From positions 3,038,001 through 3,102,000 of the forward strand of contig SMMW01000042.1 of the NCBI GenBank assembly GCA_004794655.1: a stretch of DNA of 64,000 nt. Direction: 5' to 3'. Positions 44,171 to 56,736 of the stretch are shown here, in pieces (position 1 is the stretch's first letter; each line of letters starts with the position of its first letter). The notes below the pieces were generated by a model. That model was not told the DNA's origin and made no database searches. It worked only from the letters and a program-made list of their open reading frames with translations. Position numbers and translations under genes: made by a program. This DNA is from Marisa cornuarietis (taxonomy: Eukaryota; Mollusca; Gastropoda; Architaenioglossa; Ampullariidae).

Positions 44171-47100
44171 CGACTATAGTAATGCCGTTTCTTGTTTCCT
44201 TTAATCTTTAATCTTACCTTCATGTGCTTTACCACTTTATATTATCATTTGCTTGGAACTTGCATGCAAAAGTTTGGCTTTTTTGTTGTTTTTTCCATAA
44301 TCAAGCGATGATTATTAAAGGTAAAACTACCACATACAGAGCAGAGGTTTCGGCGCGTACTATGAGTCTGCTGAACCATCAATTTTCTTGCTTTTCTTAG
44401 GACCACGATGAGTTCTACTTGTTATCATATAATCTGCACATTTCAGATGTAAAATCGACAATGTTAAGTTCAAAATAGTGATTTGGTGTTACAGGTTTTG
44501 AAAACAGCGAATTATTATCTGACAATTAGATTTTCAAGTTCAACGCTGCCCACGGAATCTTAAAGACAGTCCTTTTACAAATGTATGTATTAAACAATAA
44601 TTTACTTGTTTTAAAATGTGATCTCAATAAGAACTGCTTAGAAAAACTGATCGAGAGTACTAGAGAATTTGAATGGGAACTGTTTTAATTGTCTGCTCTC
44701 AATAAATATTTTCTAAATATTTTCTAAATTTCTGTAGGGGTCCTCCAGAACGCTGTCGTTTTTTGTTCTACCCTACGTGGCATTGTAGAGATTCTGCAGT
44801 AGAATTTTTAGTTGCTTTGGTGCTCAAGTCAAAAACTTCATTCTTTCGGAAAGTCTAGAGGATCACGTGGCTGGAAGATGGACTCGGAGGCACGATGTGT
44901 TCCAGACTCACGCAAGGCTGTCGTCTAGCGCCGCTAGAAGCCACTTTTTAAACCCGACTTCAAGACGCTTTTCCTTTGTTTTGCATATAATAAGCTTATC
45001 AATCCCGGCGCGTGAAAAAGTTGCCGCTGTCAGCTGCCTGCCATTCTAATCTCTGTGACCACTAGGCAAGACACTGCAAGGCATTCTCACAGCTCGACAG
45101 TCGCGTGGGAGTACCTGCCACTTCTCGCTAGAGGGCGCTACATTGGGAGGTGGATGGAGACAGTCACTCATCGACCCCCCCCCCTTCCTCTTGTGGTAAT
45201 GGCTTGTCAGGCCGGCGCCTACTGACAATGTTAGGCCTGCAGAGTCTGTTATCAGGGCTATTGCATGAAGTGTCTGAAAGCAGTCTTGCCATTAACAGCT
45301 GGTGGACCGTTTTTGCTGTTGATTTCTTTGATAAAATATTCTTTACAAACTTTTGCGAGGCGACTAGACGAGACGTGCGAGGTGTTTGAACATATTATGC
45401 AAGAAAAGCAGAAATTCAGCGCAGTCCAGGATTCCCAGCGGAAATTGATTAGTCAAATAATCTGTTTCTGTATGTGTTGAACTGTTAAATCTTGTAGCAA
45501 CAGATTAAATTATTTTGTTATAAAACGCTGTTACAGATGAAACGAATCGCCAGACATCAGTCCGTCCTCTTAACACCAATCTCAGAAGGCTTTAAATGAT
45601 GTTACTTGTCCCTTCCCTGATGTAGTAAAGTGATCTGTGACATAGCGTTGTAGAGTCACCCATTGAGGCAGCGAGGTAACAAGCTGTTTTGTTAACACTT
45701 TAACTGTCATGTTTCCTCGTTATATCAAATGGTCGTCATGTATTAACTAGCTGCAACTCAAGTGCCTTCTTGACGTGCTTGTGGTCGACTTTATAAGCCA
45801 AGGTTGCAACTTAAGCTGTGTTCCTTTGCCCATAAGCACCTCCACCAACCAAGATTATCTGGACCAGTCGTGAGATCTGAGCGTACCGTGAGAATGGGAG
45901 AAGAATTACAAGAAAAGAGAACACAGCAGCAGACGAAAAGTGTGGGCATGAATTGTTGGATTCTCAGTTGTAAGTTACAGCAAAAAGTGTGGGTAAAAAG
46001 TGCCAGCAGTTCACAGGTAGGTGACATTCCTGTGTCGGGATCATGAAATGCACAAAAGAATACCACGAATGAAAAATGTGAGCAGAAAGATCACTTTAGC
46101 ACCTCTGTTTTCTCGCACTCAGTGATTAAGAGTTAACAAAACACTTGCTGTGGAAGTGATGACTTCTTACTTATTCCTATGTATTACTGATGGTATTCAA
46201 TGTATTGGACATCACAGGCACATAACATCACAAACATGTAACATCACAGGCATCTAACAGGATTTTTAATCTAATAGCAAAGACACTGGCAGTGTTTTGA
46301 CACTTTAATGCCGCCCTCAATATAACAAGCTTCATATCTATTTTTAAAAGCAGGCAGAGGACAAGAGAGACGCCTTCCTCTCGCCCCCTTCCTGTTTTTT
46401 TTCCGTTTCTGCTCTTGGTATGCTCCCCCAAAGAGTGACCTGCAAAATAGCGTCCATCTGCTGAAAACACGCGTACTTCATGTCAACATGATAACATCTG
46501 TTGGTTTCAAAACTTCTTGTCAGCTAACGATCGTTTATACCACAGCCCGCTCAACAACAGCTCAGATAACTTCGTTATCGTCAAAGTTGGGGTTCGCTAT
46601 GATTAGCCAGGATTAACTAGCTGTAGGTTGGTCAGCTCTGTGGCACTGTTATGTGGCTGCTGTGGACACACAGATTGCATGGTCTGTGCATACAATGTTT
46701 CCCATCTTAGAACATCTCGTCGGTGGCATGGTCTGTGTATGCGAAAAGCTCTTTAGTTTATTCGTTTATCACGTGTACGAATTAACACCCTGGTGAAGAA
46801 GGACATGAAGCTCCAGATAAACTTGCAACTAAGGTTTCTTTTGAAGGCAATGTTGCGTTCAAAGATTGCTAATCTCACAACATAAGGTTTGTTCTGTCCC
46901 CTGATCCCTAAATTCACGTTTCTAGGCATGTATAACCATCATGAGGCTCAATGTTCACACCACTGTAGTCTGCTTTCTGTCAAAAGAGATGCCACAGTTA
47001 ATACTCTAAATACGATTTGATAAATTCACACTCAACTGTGGGAACAGCAAACCTAGGACACGAAACTCAATGCATAGTATCAACCAATAACTTTAAAATA

Positions 47101-48505
47101 AACAAAGGCCATAACAACACGGTAAATGCTTACAGGCATCACAGTTTATCCCTGTCAGCTACAAAAGAGTGACGTTTGAAGTTTGATGTTTTATTAAAAA
47201 AAAAACTGTGGTGACATCGTTTATCCAGTCTTTTTCGTCATCCGCCTTGCACTATATCTTGCTCGACCCAGACGCCCCTTTGGGCGGTTAGAAGACTACA
47301 CGGGGGAACAGGCCGAGGTTAGATCGAAAAAAAATGGAACCGATTTTCTGCGCTGGCGACTTTTAGGAGCCACGTGGCAGCGAAAGGGAAGTGAAGCGTA
47401 GAAAACGCGTTGCCAAGTCGCTGAGACATACCGTCATCAACCGTTTTGTTGGGTTGCTTTCAGAGAGCAATAGACGAGAGAAAAACTCGCACTCTCCTTC
47501 ATGGGGGACCAGACAAGGGAGAGAAGGCATCGATTCTTCCAAACAGCGGATTATTTCACACCCCAGCAGAGTCCGATTGTTTTATTAACAAGAAGTAAAT
47601 CAATACATAGCCTGACTTTCCCTTCATTCCCAGAAGGCAAAAGGTTCAAGAGAGGGATACAAGGAAGAAAAAAAGAGGTAATCGACCATGTCAAGTGGAG
47701 TTATCTCCTTTGTGAATTCAAAGAAAGCCAGAAAATAAGTAAGGAAAAGAACACAAGTCAAAGTAAAAAAGCAGAAGGCACAAACTGGAGAATTAGAGAG
47801 CTTTGTGTTTTCTAATGATCAAAATTTTTGCCCCGATCCCACATTTCTAACCTTTCAATTATTTCTTTGTCTTTCTCAAGACTGCAAAATCTATATCCTT
47901 TCGCTGAATGTTATTCTAAAACCAAACACAGTCATTGAATTTATTTTTGGTTCAATGGCTGGAAGTTCCCTGCACGCGTGTTCAAAGTAAATTGATTACA
48001 AGGCAAACATTTTGGCAGTTGGTTGCCAGGGATCTTGCAAGTAAAGCCTTTAAACATGCCTCTGAGAGCTTTTATTTACATAATTCTGCTGCTTATTCAG
48101 ACAACTGGTATGAAATTATTTTTTTGCCCGAATGTGTGATCAAAATACATTAAAAAATAAAATCCACTTCTGACTCCATTGTTTAAAGGGGCATATCACA
48201 CGAAACTAGTGTTACGGTATTGCCAGTGACCGCTAGGAGCTGAAGAGAGGAAGTTTCTCATTAGGCTTGGCGTGTAGCTTTTTAATTATTTGTGCGTCTC
48301 AGAACGTGCCACAGTACTCATTAGACAGCGCTTCCCCTAACATATTACATACATAAAAGAGTGCTCTCTCATTAAATTATAGAAATTAGACTATGAATTA
48401 TTCTATACATAACGACAAAGTGCAAACGACAATTATTATTTCTTCCAAGGGATTATATTTTCCAAAGGATTATATCTAGTAGGTAATGAATCATTAACGA
48501 CACTG
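44171..48505. other. Non-coding stretch
   Basis: No gene is supported. A 50-codon ATG frame at 45894-46046 has a good start context and runs into a strong donor-like CACAG|GTAGGT at 46016/46017, but has no recognisable domain. A-rich stretches occur near 47195 and 47330. Confidence 0.45.
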
Positions 48506-48784
48506 AGGAAGCGGACAGCCGAGTGGTTAGAGTGGTAAGAGCGCTGCCGTCTGAACCAAGATGCACGCCGGTCCGATACCCGTGGGGCGTAGCATGCTTC
48601 CCTCAGTCGACCAGCTCTCGGGGATGGGGTACCTGACTCCAAAGAAGGTTGTGGAAAGTAAGGCACCAAAGGTGAGAAGATGGACACTGCCTTCACGCTG
48701 CTCCTCAGAAAATTGAGATACACCTTGCTCCCTCCCTCTAAAAGACCTAAAATGAAGTTAGGGTACAACCTTTACCTTTATCTT
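48506..48784 (+). mobile_element. tRNA-derived SINE, copy 2 (SINE family 1)
   Basis: The head begins GGAAGCGGACAGCCGAGTGG and continues TTAGAG (A box). The B-box region is GCCGGTCCGATACCCGT. The body has GTCGACCAGCTCTCGGGGAT, then TACCTGACTCCAAAG and AAATTGAGAT. The 3' end is CAACCTTTACCTTTA. The same blocks in the same order occur reversed at 10331-10585. The reverse-strand frame of 110 codons across it is an artefact. Confidence 0.88.
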
Positions 48785-49980
48785 TTTGAATCATTTATTA
48801 TGCTCATTAATATTAAAGTAATCATTAGACGCTGTTGGAGAGAGAATTAATTTGTATACTAATGATATTAATATTACTGTTAAACAAAAATCCAGGTGGG
48901 TGATTGCATACCGTGTAGACATGGTACTTTCTATGAGAGTACAATTTCAAGTCACTTTGCATTTGACAGCGATAATAGCTGTACTTAAATTATTTACGGG
49001 TAGTAAGCTGTGTTCAGTTTATAGAGTATCGAGCAATAAATGAACAGTTCATTGGATTGTTGTACTGTAAAACGTGACATACACTGTTGAATGAATACTG
49101 AATCCTTCGGATGCTGGAATGGTGTGCATGTGAGGAGTATTGACAAGAAGTCTTAAGCCGCAGTCTCCAGGGCAAGTTGACCACTAAGTCTAGTCTGGAA
49201 AGTCGTCTTGGCATCGGCAACTTTAGACTCATTTTCAAGACCTCGCGTGCACACCAGACAGTTGCGATTCTTGGAAGTTGAGCCAAAAAACTTGGGCTCA
49301 AGTCCGACCTGACATGCAACTTTGTCCTGATGCCATAAAGTTCTCGCCCAGACTCTCGGCACGTGACCTCTGTGATACGCGTGACACCTGAGTGAATGGT
49401 TGAGATTCAGACGATAAAGCAACTGAGAAGAAAATGTCACAGGAGACCCCGTGCATGGGGCGGCTGTTGTCGCTGTTATCGCGTTATCAAATAACAGTTT
49501 CCCATTATCGCCTTTCCTTCCTCCAGCCATTGGAGATGGAAGCGAGTCAAGCATCTCGACAGGCAGCCTACTGTCTTGAGTCAGTCGCCCAACAGCAACT
49601 TTGCCTGGCTTGATGAAGTCTTTTTCAAGCTCATTTCATAATGGCAATCGCCTATTATTGCAATTCCTTACATTTACCATTTACTAATGCTATCGTGAAA
49701 CGTATCTGAATATATTTAATATAATTTAATTTAGTAAAGGAGGACTTGGGTACACAAGGCACTTGGTACTGGCTACAGTCTAGATTTGTATGTGTATGCG
49801 TATGAGTGGGAGACATCAATCTAATAAGTGTTTATTATTAGTTTATAGTAACTGTTAGCGAGTCATAAAGACAAGGAAAAGTTAGATGGTCACCAATGTC
49901 TGTGGCGCGGCATTGGAAAGAGAAGACCATACCTATTCCATTCCGCCAGCTTTTGCCCGATAAATCAGCCTCCATTTTTT
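48785..49980. other. Non-coding stretch with a 133-codon reverse-strand frame
   Basis: A frame at 49153-49554 (-) begins with ATG and reads MLDSLPSPMAGGRKGDNGKL, with no domain I recognise. A second frame overlaps its 3' half in another phase. The segment is richer in GC than its surroundings, which makes long frames more likely. I do not call a gene. Confidence 0.35.
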
Positions 49981-49984
49981 AGAC

Positions 49985-50092
49985 AGGAGATGTCTTTCAC
50001 CATCTACTAGATGGAAAGAGGATGTGTTTCACCATCTATTAGATGGACAGGGGATGTGTTTCACCTTCTACTGGATGAACAGGGGACGTGTT
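49985..50092. repeat. 32-bp minisatellite with internal palindrome
   Basis: TTTCACC (final unit TTTTGAA) recurs at 49995, 50027, 50059 and 50091, exactly 32 bp apart. Each early unit carries a palindrome of the type CCATCTA-C-TAGATGG. Confidence 0.85.
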
Positions 50093-50099
50093 TTGAAGT

Positions 50100-50172
50100 C
50101 ACAGACCTGTTCGAGTCTCAAACTGGCGACCAGCTTTGACTGCTTTAACCACACAGCCACTGCGCCTCCTCT
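50100..50172 (-). mobile_element. tRNA-like SINE head remnant
   Basis: On the reverse strand it reads GAGGCGCAGTGGCTGTGTGG then TTAAAGC (A-box-like). After a short gap comes GTCGCCAGTTTGAGACTCGA then ACAGG (B-box-like). It is wedged between two different minisatellites and is not an intact tRNA. Confidence 0.5.
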
Positions 50173-50195
50173 CTACGTGGTACTTAAGGTCATTG

Positions 50196-50290
50196 ATTGA
50201 TCTTCTAACACTGCCGTCTTCGGGTATTCGTTGATTTTCTAACACTGCATTTTCAGGGCATTCATTGATTTTTCTAACACTGCCCTCTAG
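50196..50290. repeat. 34-35-bp minisatellite, three units
   Basis: CTAACACTGC recurs at 50205, 50239 and 50274. Each copy is preceded by an ATTGATT-type word. Confidence 0.8.
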
Positions 50291-50399
50291 CCCTGGCCTA
50301 AGAAGGGCAAAGTGAAACCAATATCATTTATACAACACCCCCCCCTCCCTAAAGGGGACACGCTCGAAAATTCCTTTCGAGGATACAGTAGAACAGCCG

Positions 50400-50620
50400 T
50401 CATCCAGTAAAACAGACATCTTGTATATAATAACACTGGCCTAAAGAGGACACAGTGACACAGAAATTATGTACATAACACCGCCCTCATGAGGGTACAG
50501 TGAAAAAGCCATCATGTATGTAACACCTCCCTAAATAGGCCATAGTGAAGCAGCCATCATAGATATAACACCGTCTTATCGGAAATACAGTAAAAAAGCC
50601 ATCATGTACCTTCACCACAA
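50400..50620. repeat. 45-bp minisatellite, about five units
   Basis: TAACAC(C/T) recurs at 50431, 50476, 50521 and 50566, with a diverged TTCACCAC at 50611. All are exactly 45 bp apart. Units share CAGTGAAAAAGCCATCATGT. Although 45 is divisible by three, stops interrupt the frames, so no repeat protein is coded. A more diverged copy may begin near 50352. Confidence 0.88.
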
Positions 50621-51034
50621 AAATGTGACGAGCATGAGGCCTCTTGATGTTGTGCCGAGGTGTTTACAAGGCGTCTGGTAACTTGATGTGACTTTTAGAG
50701 TCTGCAGACCTACCGAACTTTAGCCCTACATCCTCTATTATTTTTCAAGGAAACCGATCCTGAGAAAAATAGTGACCCTCCCTTACCCCAGAAAAAATCA
50801 AAATCTTACAAACACTCAGATGTAACAACAGCCGTCCATACTGTTTATGAGCACGAGGTATTTCTCAGTGAAATCATTAATTAAAATATAAAGTATGAAC
50901 TAGAACTGAGATGTGACTTTCACAACGACTTCTCTTATGTAAATGCTACTAGTACAATAAATAGCTGCGATCTGAATGACCGAGTTCCGCCCCTAAATAC
51001 ACACACAAACATTCACACACCCACGCACTGACAC

Positions 51035-51091
<57 letters not shown>

Positions 51092-52403
51092 TGTTGGATG
51101 GATTGATGAATGGACTTAGAACACACGCGGACTAGCAGACAGCCAGAGATCTCTTGACAGTCGTGGAGGACCTAAGATGGACGAGAGGTCCTGGTGAATG
51201 TTAGGCACCACACACACACACACAATTCTCTCATGTAGACACGGGCTTAAGTTTAGACACGTTTCACTTGCCCGTCTTTGTTGTCTGTCTCTGCCAGATC
51301 TGTTCGTGATTGAAATGCTAAGGCATTCGTCCTTGCCAATAAAAGGAATCGCAAGAGTTTTTCTTCCTTCTTTCTGTCTCTCTTTGTCCCTGCCCTGTCT
51401 CTCTTTGTCCCTGCACTGTCTCTCTCTCGTTTTTTTTCTCTCTCCTCTCCCAATACCTCTCAATCCCATCCTTCCCGTTTCCAAAGTTTAGAATGGTTGT
51501 TACTTTTCTTCCACAATTTCAGTTCTACACTGTTCTCGACAGCGTCCATTTAAGTTCCGAATTCTACAAGTTATTTGTAGCATTCCATTTTTTAGTGTTA
51601 CAATAGACAGTTCATTCAAAAAGGATTTTAAAAACTTGAATTGTTTTGTCAGATATATATATATATATATAACGTCGTATTGATCTCGTATTTTTGTTGG
51701 TTACAATTCTATTAAAGTCTAATGATCTTTACTGATAATTATTCTTAAACACGTTGGTACTCTTTATACCTGTAGTGATTTCCATAACTTTATTAATAAA
51801 CACTACAAATGCAGTCACAAGTCAATATTTACATTCGCGTAATAAATGCTGGCGTATGTCACGTGCATCGACTTGTCACAAATTGCTGCTGTCAGTAAAA
51901 ATGTCTTCTATCTACAACCAATAACAGTAACCTTTAGAGATTAATATTAGTTGCTGTTTATTGATAAATGTTAATGTTACTGGTTGTACATTGATAGATG
52001 GTTTAGTTGGTGCTTGTCCATTTACGTACAGCAAATGGCAGTATTGTTAAAGTATTACTGATGTAAATAATTGTTTAGAGTGTAACCTAATTTTTCTAAC
52101 TTTGCGACTTTACGACACCCTGTAGCAGGAGCAGTAACATTACTGTGCATCACTGTAGAGACAGTAATACTAAACTAATTGTGTATTGGACTATTACACT
52201 ACCAGTAAAATTAATGTACATCACTGTATGTCGCTAAAGTTTTTATCATCCTTTTTTTAATTAAGGGCTAACAGTACCTAATTGCTTCAACTTAACTTCT
52301 CCAACAAACACGCCGTCTTCAGATTTTCAAATCGATTAAGGATGGGACAATAGAGAGACTGAAAAAGCAAGTGAACGAGCGAGAGAGAGAGATAGTAAGA
52401 AGC

Positions 52404-52445
<42 letters not shown>

Positions 52446-53224
52446 AGGGGGAGGATGAAAGTGAAGCAGGGGAGAATGAGACAGTCTTTAGTCGTTAGAA
52501 GAACGATACAAGGGACAAAACTATGTTACGCGAGACCAGACCTAGACGGGTTCATGTACATTGAGAGCTAATCGATACAAAGGTAGTGGTCTCAGAGGGT
52601 TTGTAGAGAATAATGAAACTGATATTGTTAAATAATTCTTAGCATGCTATGGTACATCCTTTTGAAAATTACCTATAAATGACTATAAATTACCTAAAAA
52701 TGTTGACCAGATTGCAATGTTATAAGTGAATCCGCGCATAGAAATGAAACAGCGCTGAAGCTACTTGTCACATTCTTGCAAATATTACTCCTTTCTTGTT
52801 GGCTTCTTGCAGATGCTGTTACAAATTTTGTAGCTGCCGTTACCGCAGCCAAACATACTTAATATTTTCAGTTTAATGACGTTTCGACGACTGATAGCGT
52901 TATATAACTTGCAGCCAAAACAATGTAGAAATAATGAAAACTGTTCAGAGTATACCCGCTTTGCTCGCTTATCCAGCTGTGATTTTATTGTTAAATATCC
53001 ATCACTTCATTGGAGTTAAGCTTGTTTATGCTTTGCATCAATTTAGTGACACAGACGAACACTTCTACTCTTGATGCCCCCATAGCGTCATGTTTCTGTA
53101 CAGAGCTTGGGCGTTCCGAGTGAAAGGGAGATTGAGAAAGGCGTGTCCCTCCCGCCTCCCCTCAGTCTTGTGTTCTCCTAAGAAACTTTCAAATGACGCC
53201 ATTGTCCAAATTTGCTCTGTGTAA
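50621..53224. other. Non-coding stretch with microsatellites
   Basis: A CTGT run of about 14 units lies at 51034-51091, TA repeats at 51653-51670, and a compound GT/GA microsatellite at 52404-52446. The rest is unassigned. Confidence 0.5.
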
Positions 53225-53420
53225 GAGATGTGTGTCCTCATTTTTTTGCGTAACCTTTCTTCAAATGGAGCCAGTGGTAACATCTTACAATGCAGAAAAT
53301 AAATATAAACAAATAAACATGCCCCAGAGTACTGCACGCCTACCATACCTAGCCCACAAACTTTGCATTGTCAAAACAAATATTTTTGCTAAATTTGGTC
53401 AGGACGACTTTGCTAAATTT
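53225..53420 (-). repeat. Dispersed repeat A, copy 2
   Basis: The reverse strand of 53268-53307 matches 464-502 closely, and one frame gives FLHCKMLPLAP. It also contains a 23-bp tandem duplication (TTTGCTAAATTTGGTCAGGA). A long CA/CT run lies just beyond it at 53459-53552, mirroring the GT run beside copy 1. Confidence 0.55.
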
Positions 53421-53458
53421 GGTCAGGACGAGACACCGTTGGTGTAATAAATCTTTGA

Positions 53459-53552
<94 letters not shown>
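53459..53552. repeat. Compound CT/CA microsatellite
   Basis: About 12 CT units pass directly into about 35 CA units, one of the longest dinucleotide runs here. Open frames on both strands are repetition only. Confidence 0.97.
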
Positions 53553-53554
<2 letters not shown>

Positions 53555-53683
53555 TAGTTCACCACATTCTGTTTTATTTATGATACAAACGACAGTAACT
53601 ACCACTATGACAATCATCTGCATCGTTATTGTCGCCTTCATGAGTTCTTACGGTGTTATCTGCTTGTGATGATATTCCATATC

Positions 53684-53727
<44 letters not shown>

Positions 53728-54018
53728 GGCATCCGAAGTATGTCTGTCGGTCTATTTGTCTGTACGCAAGGGATACGTCTATATGGTAAAAATAAATGTT
53801 GCGTTTGAGAGTGCCACTAGAAGGCTTTCTTAAATCAAAGGGATCTAACGACCACATAAAGTTTCTTCATGCAGATATCAGATCTCAGCAGAATCGTTAC
53901 ACTGTTGTGTGCACACACAAGATGTAAGCAAAATCATAAAATGTTCAGTTAATAAATCATTTGTAGAAACAATTAAAACTTTGCTCTGTGCATTCTTGAA
54001 GTGTAACAATTCTAGTAA
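53553..54018. other. Non-coding stretch with CTGT run
   Basis: A GTCT/CTGT tetranucleotide run lies at 53685-53728. No gene is seen. Confidence 0.5.
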
Positions 54019-54351
54019 ATGCAGAGTAGTCCAAAATACTCGTCCCACGAATGTCTAGTGTATCGCCTGCTTGCTGACCTTACCATACCATTGGATCGAT
54101 GGGCCGCCTTCAGCCATACAACGTACACCGAAACGTTCTTCCAGACAAAAAAAAAAAAAAATGATCACTCGTATTCATCGCCCATCACTAACTGTAATCC
54201 AGTCAGCAGAGACGCCAGGCTTGATGCTGTCATCAACAGACTGGATACCGTCAGTGTAGAACGAATATCCCGCATGCAAAGTATATCGAGATTAGATAAA
54301 ATGAAAATGAGGCTAAGGGGAGCTGTTATTTTAAATCATTCAGCTGACTGA
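54019..54351 (+). CDS. 110-codon ORF, possibly a LINE ORF1 scrap (doubtful)
   Basis: The ATG context is weak. The C-terminal third reads RLDAVINRLDTVSVERISRM and then QSISRLDKMKMRL, an amphipathic, coiled-coil-like pattern reminiscent of LINE ORF1 (gag-like) proteins. A run of about 14 A interrupts the frame at 54147-54161 and encodes lysines, so the phase may not be ancestral. No RNA-binding motif follows. Confidence 0.2.
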   Translation: MQSSPKYSSHECLVYRLLADLTIPLDRWAAFSHTTYTETFFQTKKKKNDHSYSSPITNCNPVSRDARLDAVINRLDTVSVERISRMQSISRLDKMKMRLRGAVILNHSAD

Positions 54352-55319
54352 ATATAAGAAAACAAGACATCGTTGTCCCAGTGATCATCTACTTAAGAAG
54401 ACGGTGCTTTTAAGTTTGTGCTTTGTTAATGTATGTATATACTCAACTCTTGTCGTTGCGAGATGTGTGTGAGTGAACAGATACATGTCAGCTTATATCG
54501 TGATGTCCATGCTTAGATTTTTTTTCCTTGAAGTAACACGATTAGGGTGTCGCTCAGGTTCTTTTTATGACTTTGCTTCTAAAAGAATGAAGGAAGTAGA
54601 GAAGTTGTGAAGTGATATAAAACTGCGCATCTCAAACTTCTCCATGAGCTGAAGATCGATGCTGATTAGCTCAGACGCATCTGCTGTTTGCGAGCAGCTC
54701 ACTTATGAGAGAAAAACATTCCTCAGAAAAAAATCTTATAAAAGGCATACTGACTGAAGCTCACGATGAAGGAGTGACATCTTTAAGAAGTGGCTGCAGA
54801 TGAGAGTGACGTTTTCCTTCTGGCTTGATCTAGTGAAAACGACGATCAATCGTTGGGGAAATGAGTTTGGCGCGGGGTTGAGAGGTAGAGGGTTTTAAAA
54901 GAAGGCCGTACACCGGAAGTCGGGTTTATGAATCACTGCGTGTGTAGCTCCGTCTGTTGGCATCTTTGGAGGCCGCTCGTTTTTGACTCTAGAAAAAGTG
55001 TTTTCCCTCATCGCTCAGTTATTTGCCAGTGTTGATCTACAGTTGGGCACGTGGGTGGCACAATGATTTCACTAGTTACCCACGTCAACATAATCATCAA
55101 TAATAACGTTATGTAAAGTGTTCACACGTCACTCACTTCAAATCTCACCACTAGACTCACAACCCTCATTCCCTGCTCTTCCCCGGACAAACTTAAAGGC
55201 GTGTAAATCAAGAAATAAGAAAATACAAATTATGCGAAATGCATGCATACGACAATCTGGCTCATCTAAAGGGGGTCCCTGTACTATCCGTTCTTCTAGT
55301 GTAACAATGCTAACTCTCG
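54352..55319. other. Non-coding stretch
   Basis: Nothing recognisable lies between the doubtful ORF and the MITE. Confidence 0.5.
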
Positions 55320-55323
55320 TTAA

Positions 55324-55883
55324 AGACCAACCTGAATGGTTTTCTTTTTTGCAGATATCGGTAGATATAGGCGATATAAAACTGACCTGTGCATTGCAGC
55401 CTCCAAAACCCATCCGTTAATTAATTATCCGCTAGCAAAGTACGCGATTCACACCTACGATGAACGAGCGCCGTTAGCAGTGTACTACATCAGACCAGTG
55501 CACCATTCACAACATTGCCAGCCGTCAACACCAAACAGAGAGAAAGAAGGAGCGACAGTTGGGATTGTTCGGACGTTGAAGTCTGCTTTTTTCGTGCTAA
55601 AGTAACAGTTTTTCAGAACCACGAGAAATGCAGACTTTCAGCGTCCGAATAACCCGAGCTGTCGCTCACTCTCTCTCTCTGTTTGGTGTTGACGGCTGAC
55701 AGTGTTGTGAATGGTGCACTAGTGTGACGTATACACTGTTAGCGACACTTGTTTATCGTAAGTGAGAATCGTAGCGGATAATTAATTAATGGATGGGTGT
55801 TGGAAGCTAACATGTACAGGTTAGGTTTATATCGCCTGTATCTACCGATATATGAAAACTTCGAAAACCATTCAGGTTGGTCT
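55324..55883. mobile_element. 560-bp foldback MITE, copy 2
   Basis: Left arm 55324-55596 and right arm 55620-55883 are near-perfect complements around a 23-nt loop with the same sequence start (CTAAAGTAACAG) as copy 1. TTAA flanks both ends (55320-55323 and 55884-55887). Ends are AGACCAACCTGAATGG and its complement. It is in the same orientation as the copy at 7876-8452. Differences from copy 1 are point changes and small indels, mainly in the GA-rich part of the arms. Confidence 0.92.
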
Positions 55884-56120
55884 TTAACACCTTGAGCTCT
55901 CAATTACGTAAGCACCTTAGCTTAGCTCGGGCAGCTGTTACTGCTACTCTCGTACTGCAAACTCAATCTCAGTCTCTCCTCGTTGTGAGTCCACGCTTCT
56001 GATGAGGTGAGTATCAGTTCTGAAGCCGGCAGTCTGTCAGGGATCAGAGATACAGCCTTCGTTAAGAGTATGTAGTGTGTTGAAAGAAAAAAAAAGCCTG
56101 TGACTTAAATAATTTTGGGA

Positions 56121-56399
56121 ATGGAGTTAGCCCCCTTGTATGTTTTACAGTCAATCCTTTCGAACTTCCCCGCCCACCTGTCCGTCATTACTTCCCTTAT
56201 TCGGTCCGCCAACCACGTCAGAGAGCAACGACTGCTCCCTTCACGAGACGGATGCACAGCGATGTCCCAGTTCGTGGACAGCACGTTGCTTTCTAACAAC
56301 TGTTCACCCGATTACACTGTTGCACAGCACACAGCTAGTGGTGCTCATCGGTATGAACAATGCCCCGTACAGGCGGTAAACGAACAACACATGACGTGA
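56121..56399 (+). CDS. Unrecognised 92-codon ORF (doubtful)
   Basis: The ATG has G at -3 and +4. The product starts MELAPLYVLQSILSNFPAHL and continues with a Ser/Arg/Asn-rich, CpG-containing frame to TGA at 56397. No domain, signal peptide or splice context is recognised. Overlapping frames in the same GC-rich patch reduce confidence. Confidence 0.15.
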   Translation: MELAPLYVLQSILSNFPAHLSVITSLIRSANHVREQRLLPSRDGCTAMSQFVDSTLLSNNCSPDYTVAQHTASGAHRYEQCPVQAVNEQHMT

Positions 56400-56736
56400 C
56401 GTAAACTTTCCGACTCCGGTGCTTTGAAGCGCGAACGAATACACCTGCGTTCTCTGCTCTGAGAACGGTGACTTCTCCTGCCGCCCTTTGCGTTGACTTT
56501 CTACCTCTCACAGGTAGTTGTAGTCGCATAGTCCCTGCAGGTGTCTTTACGATGACGGCGAACAGTTACTGTGGTTCTTGATTTTGGGATGAAAAATTGC
56601 GGCAGAACTTTGATATAGGAGAGCAGGCTGCGTCATAGGGCGGGCTATGCTATTTTGTGAGAGGGGAGAGCGGGTAGGATCGATGTTTGAGAGGGGTGTG
56701 AGGCTGGGAGTTGGTTGGTGTGTGTGATTTATGAAG

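Noticed and set aside
48506..48600. Functional tRNA gene
   Set aside because: A and B boxes are present but the cloverleaf is broken and a SINE body and tail follow, with a second copy elsewhere.
49153..49554. 133-codon ATG frame on the reverse strand
   Set aside because: No domain, signal or splice context; a GC-rich patch with another overlapping frame makes chance likely. Left as a remark only.
55118..55605. 100- and 91-codon frames near 55.2-55.6 kb
   Set aside because: They run across the MITE arm and its flank; the matching MITE copy at 7.9 kb does not keep them open.
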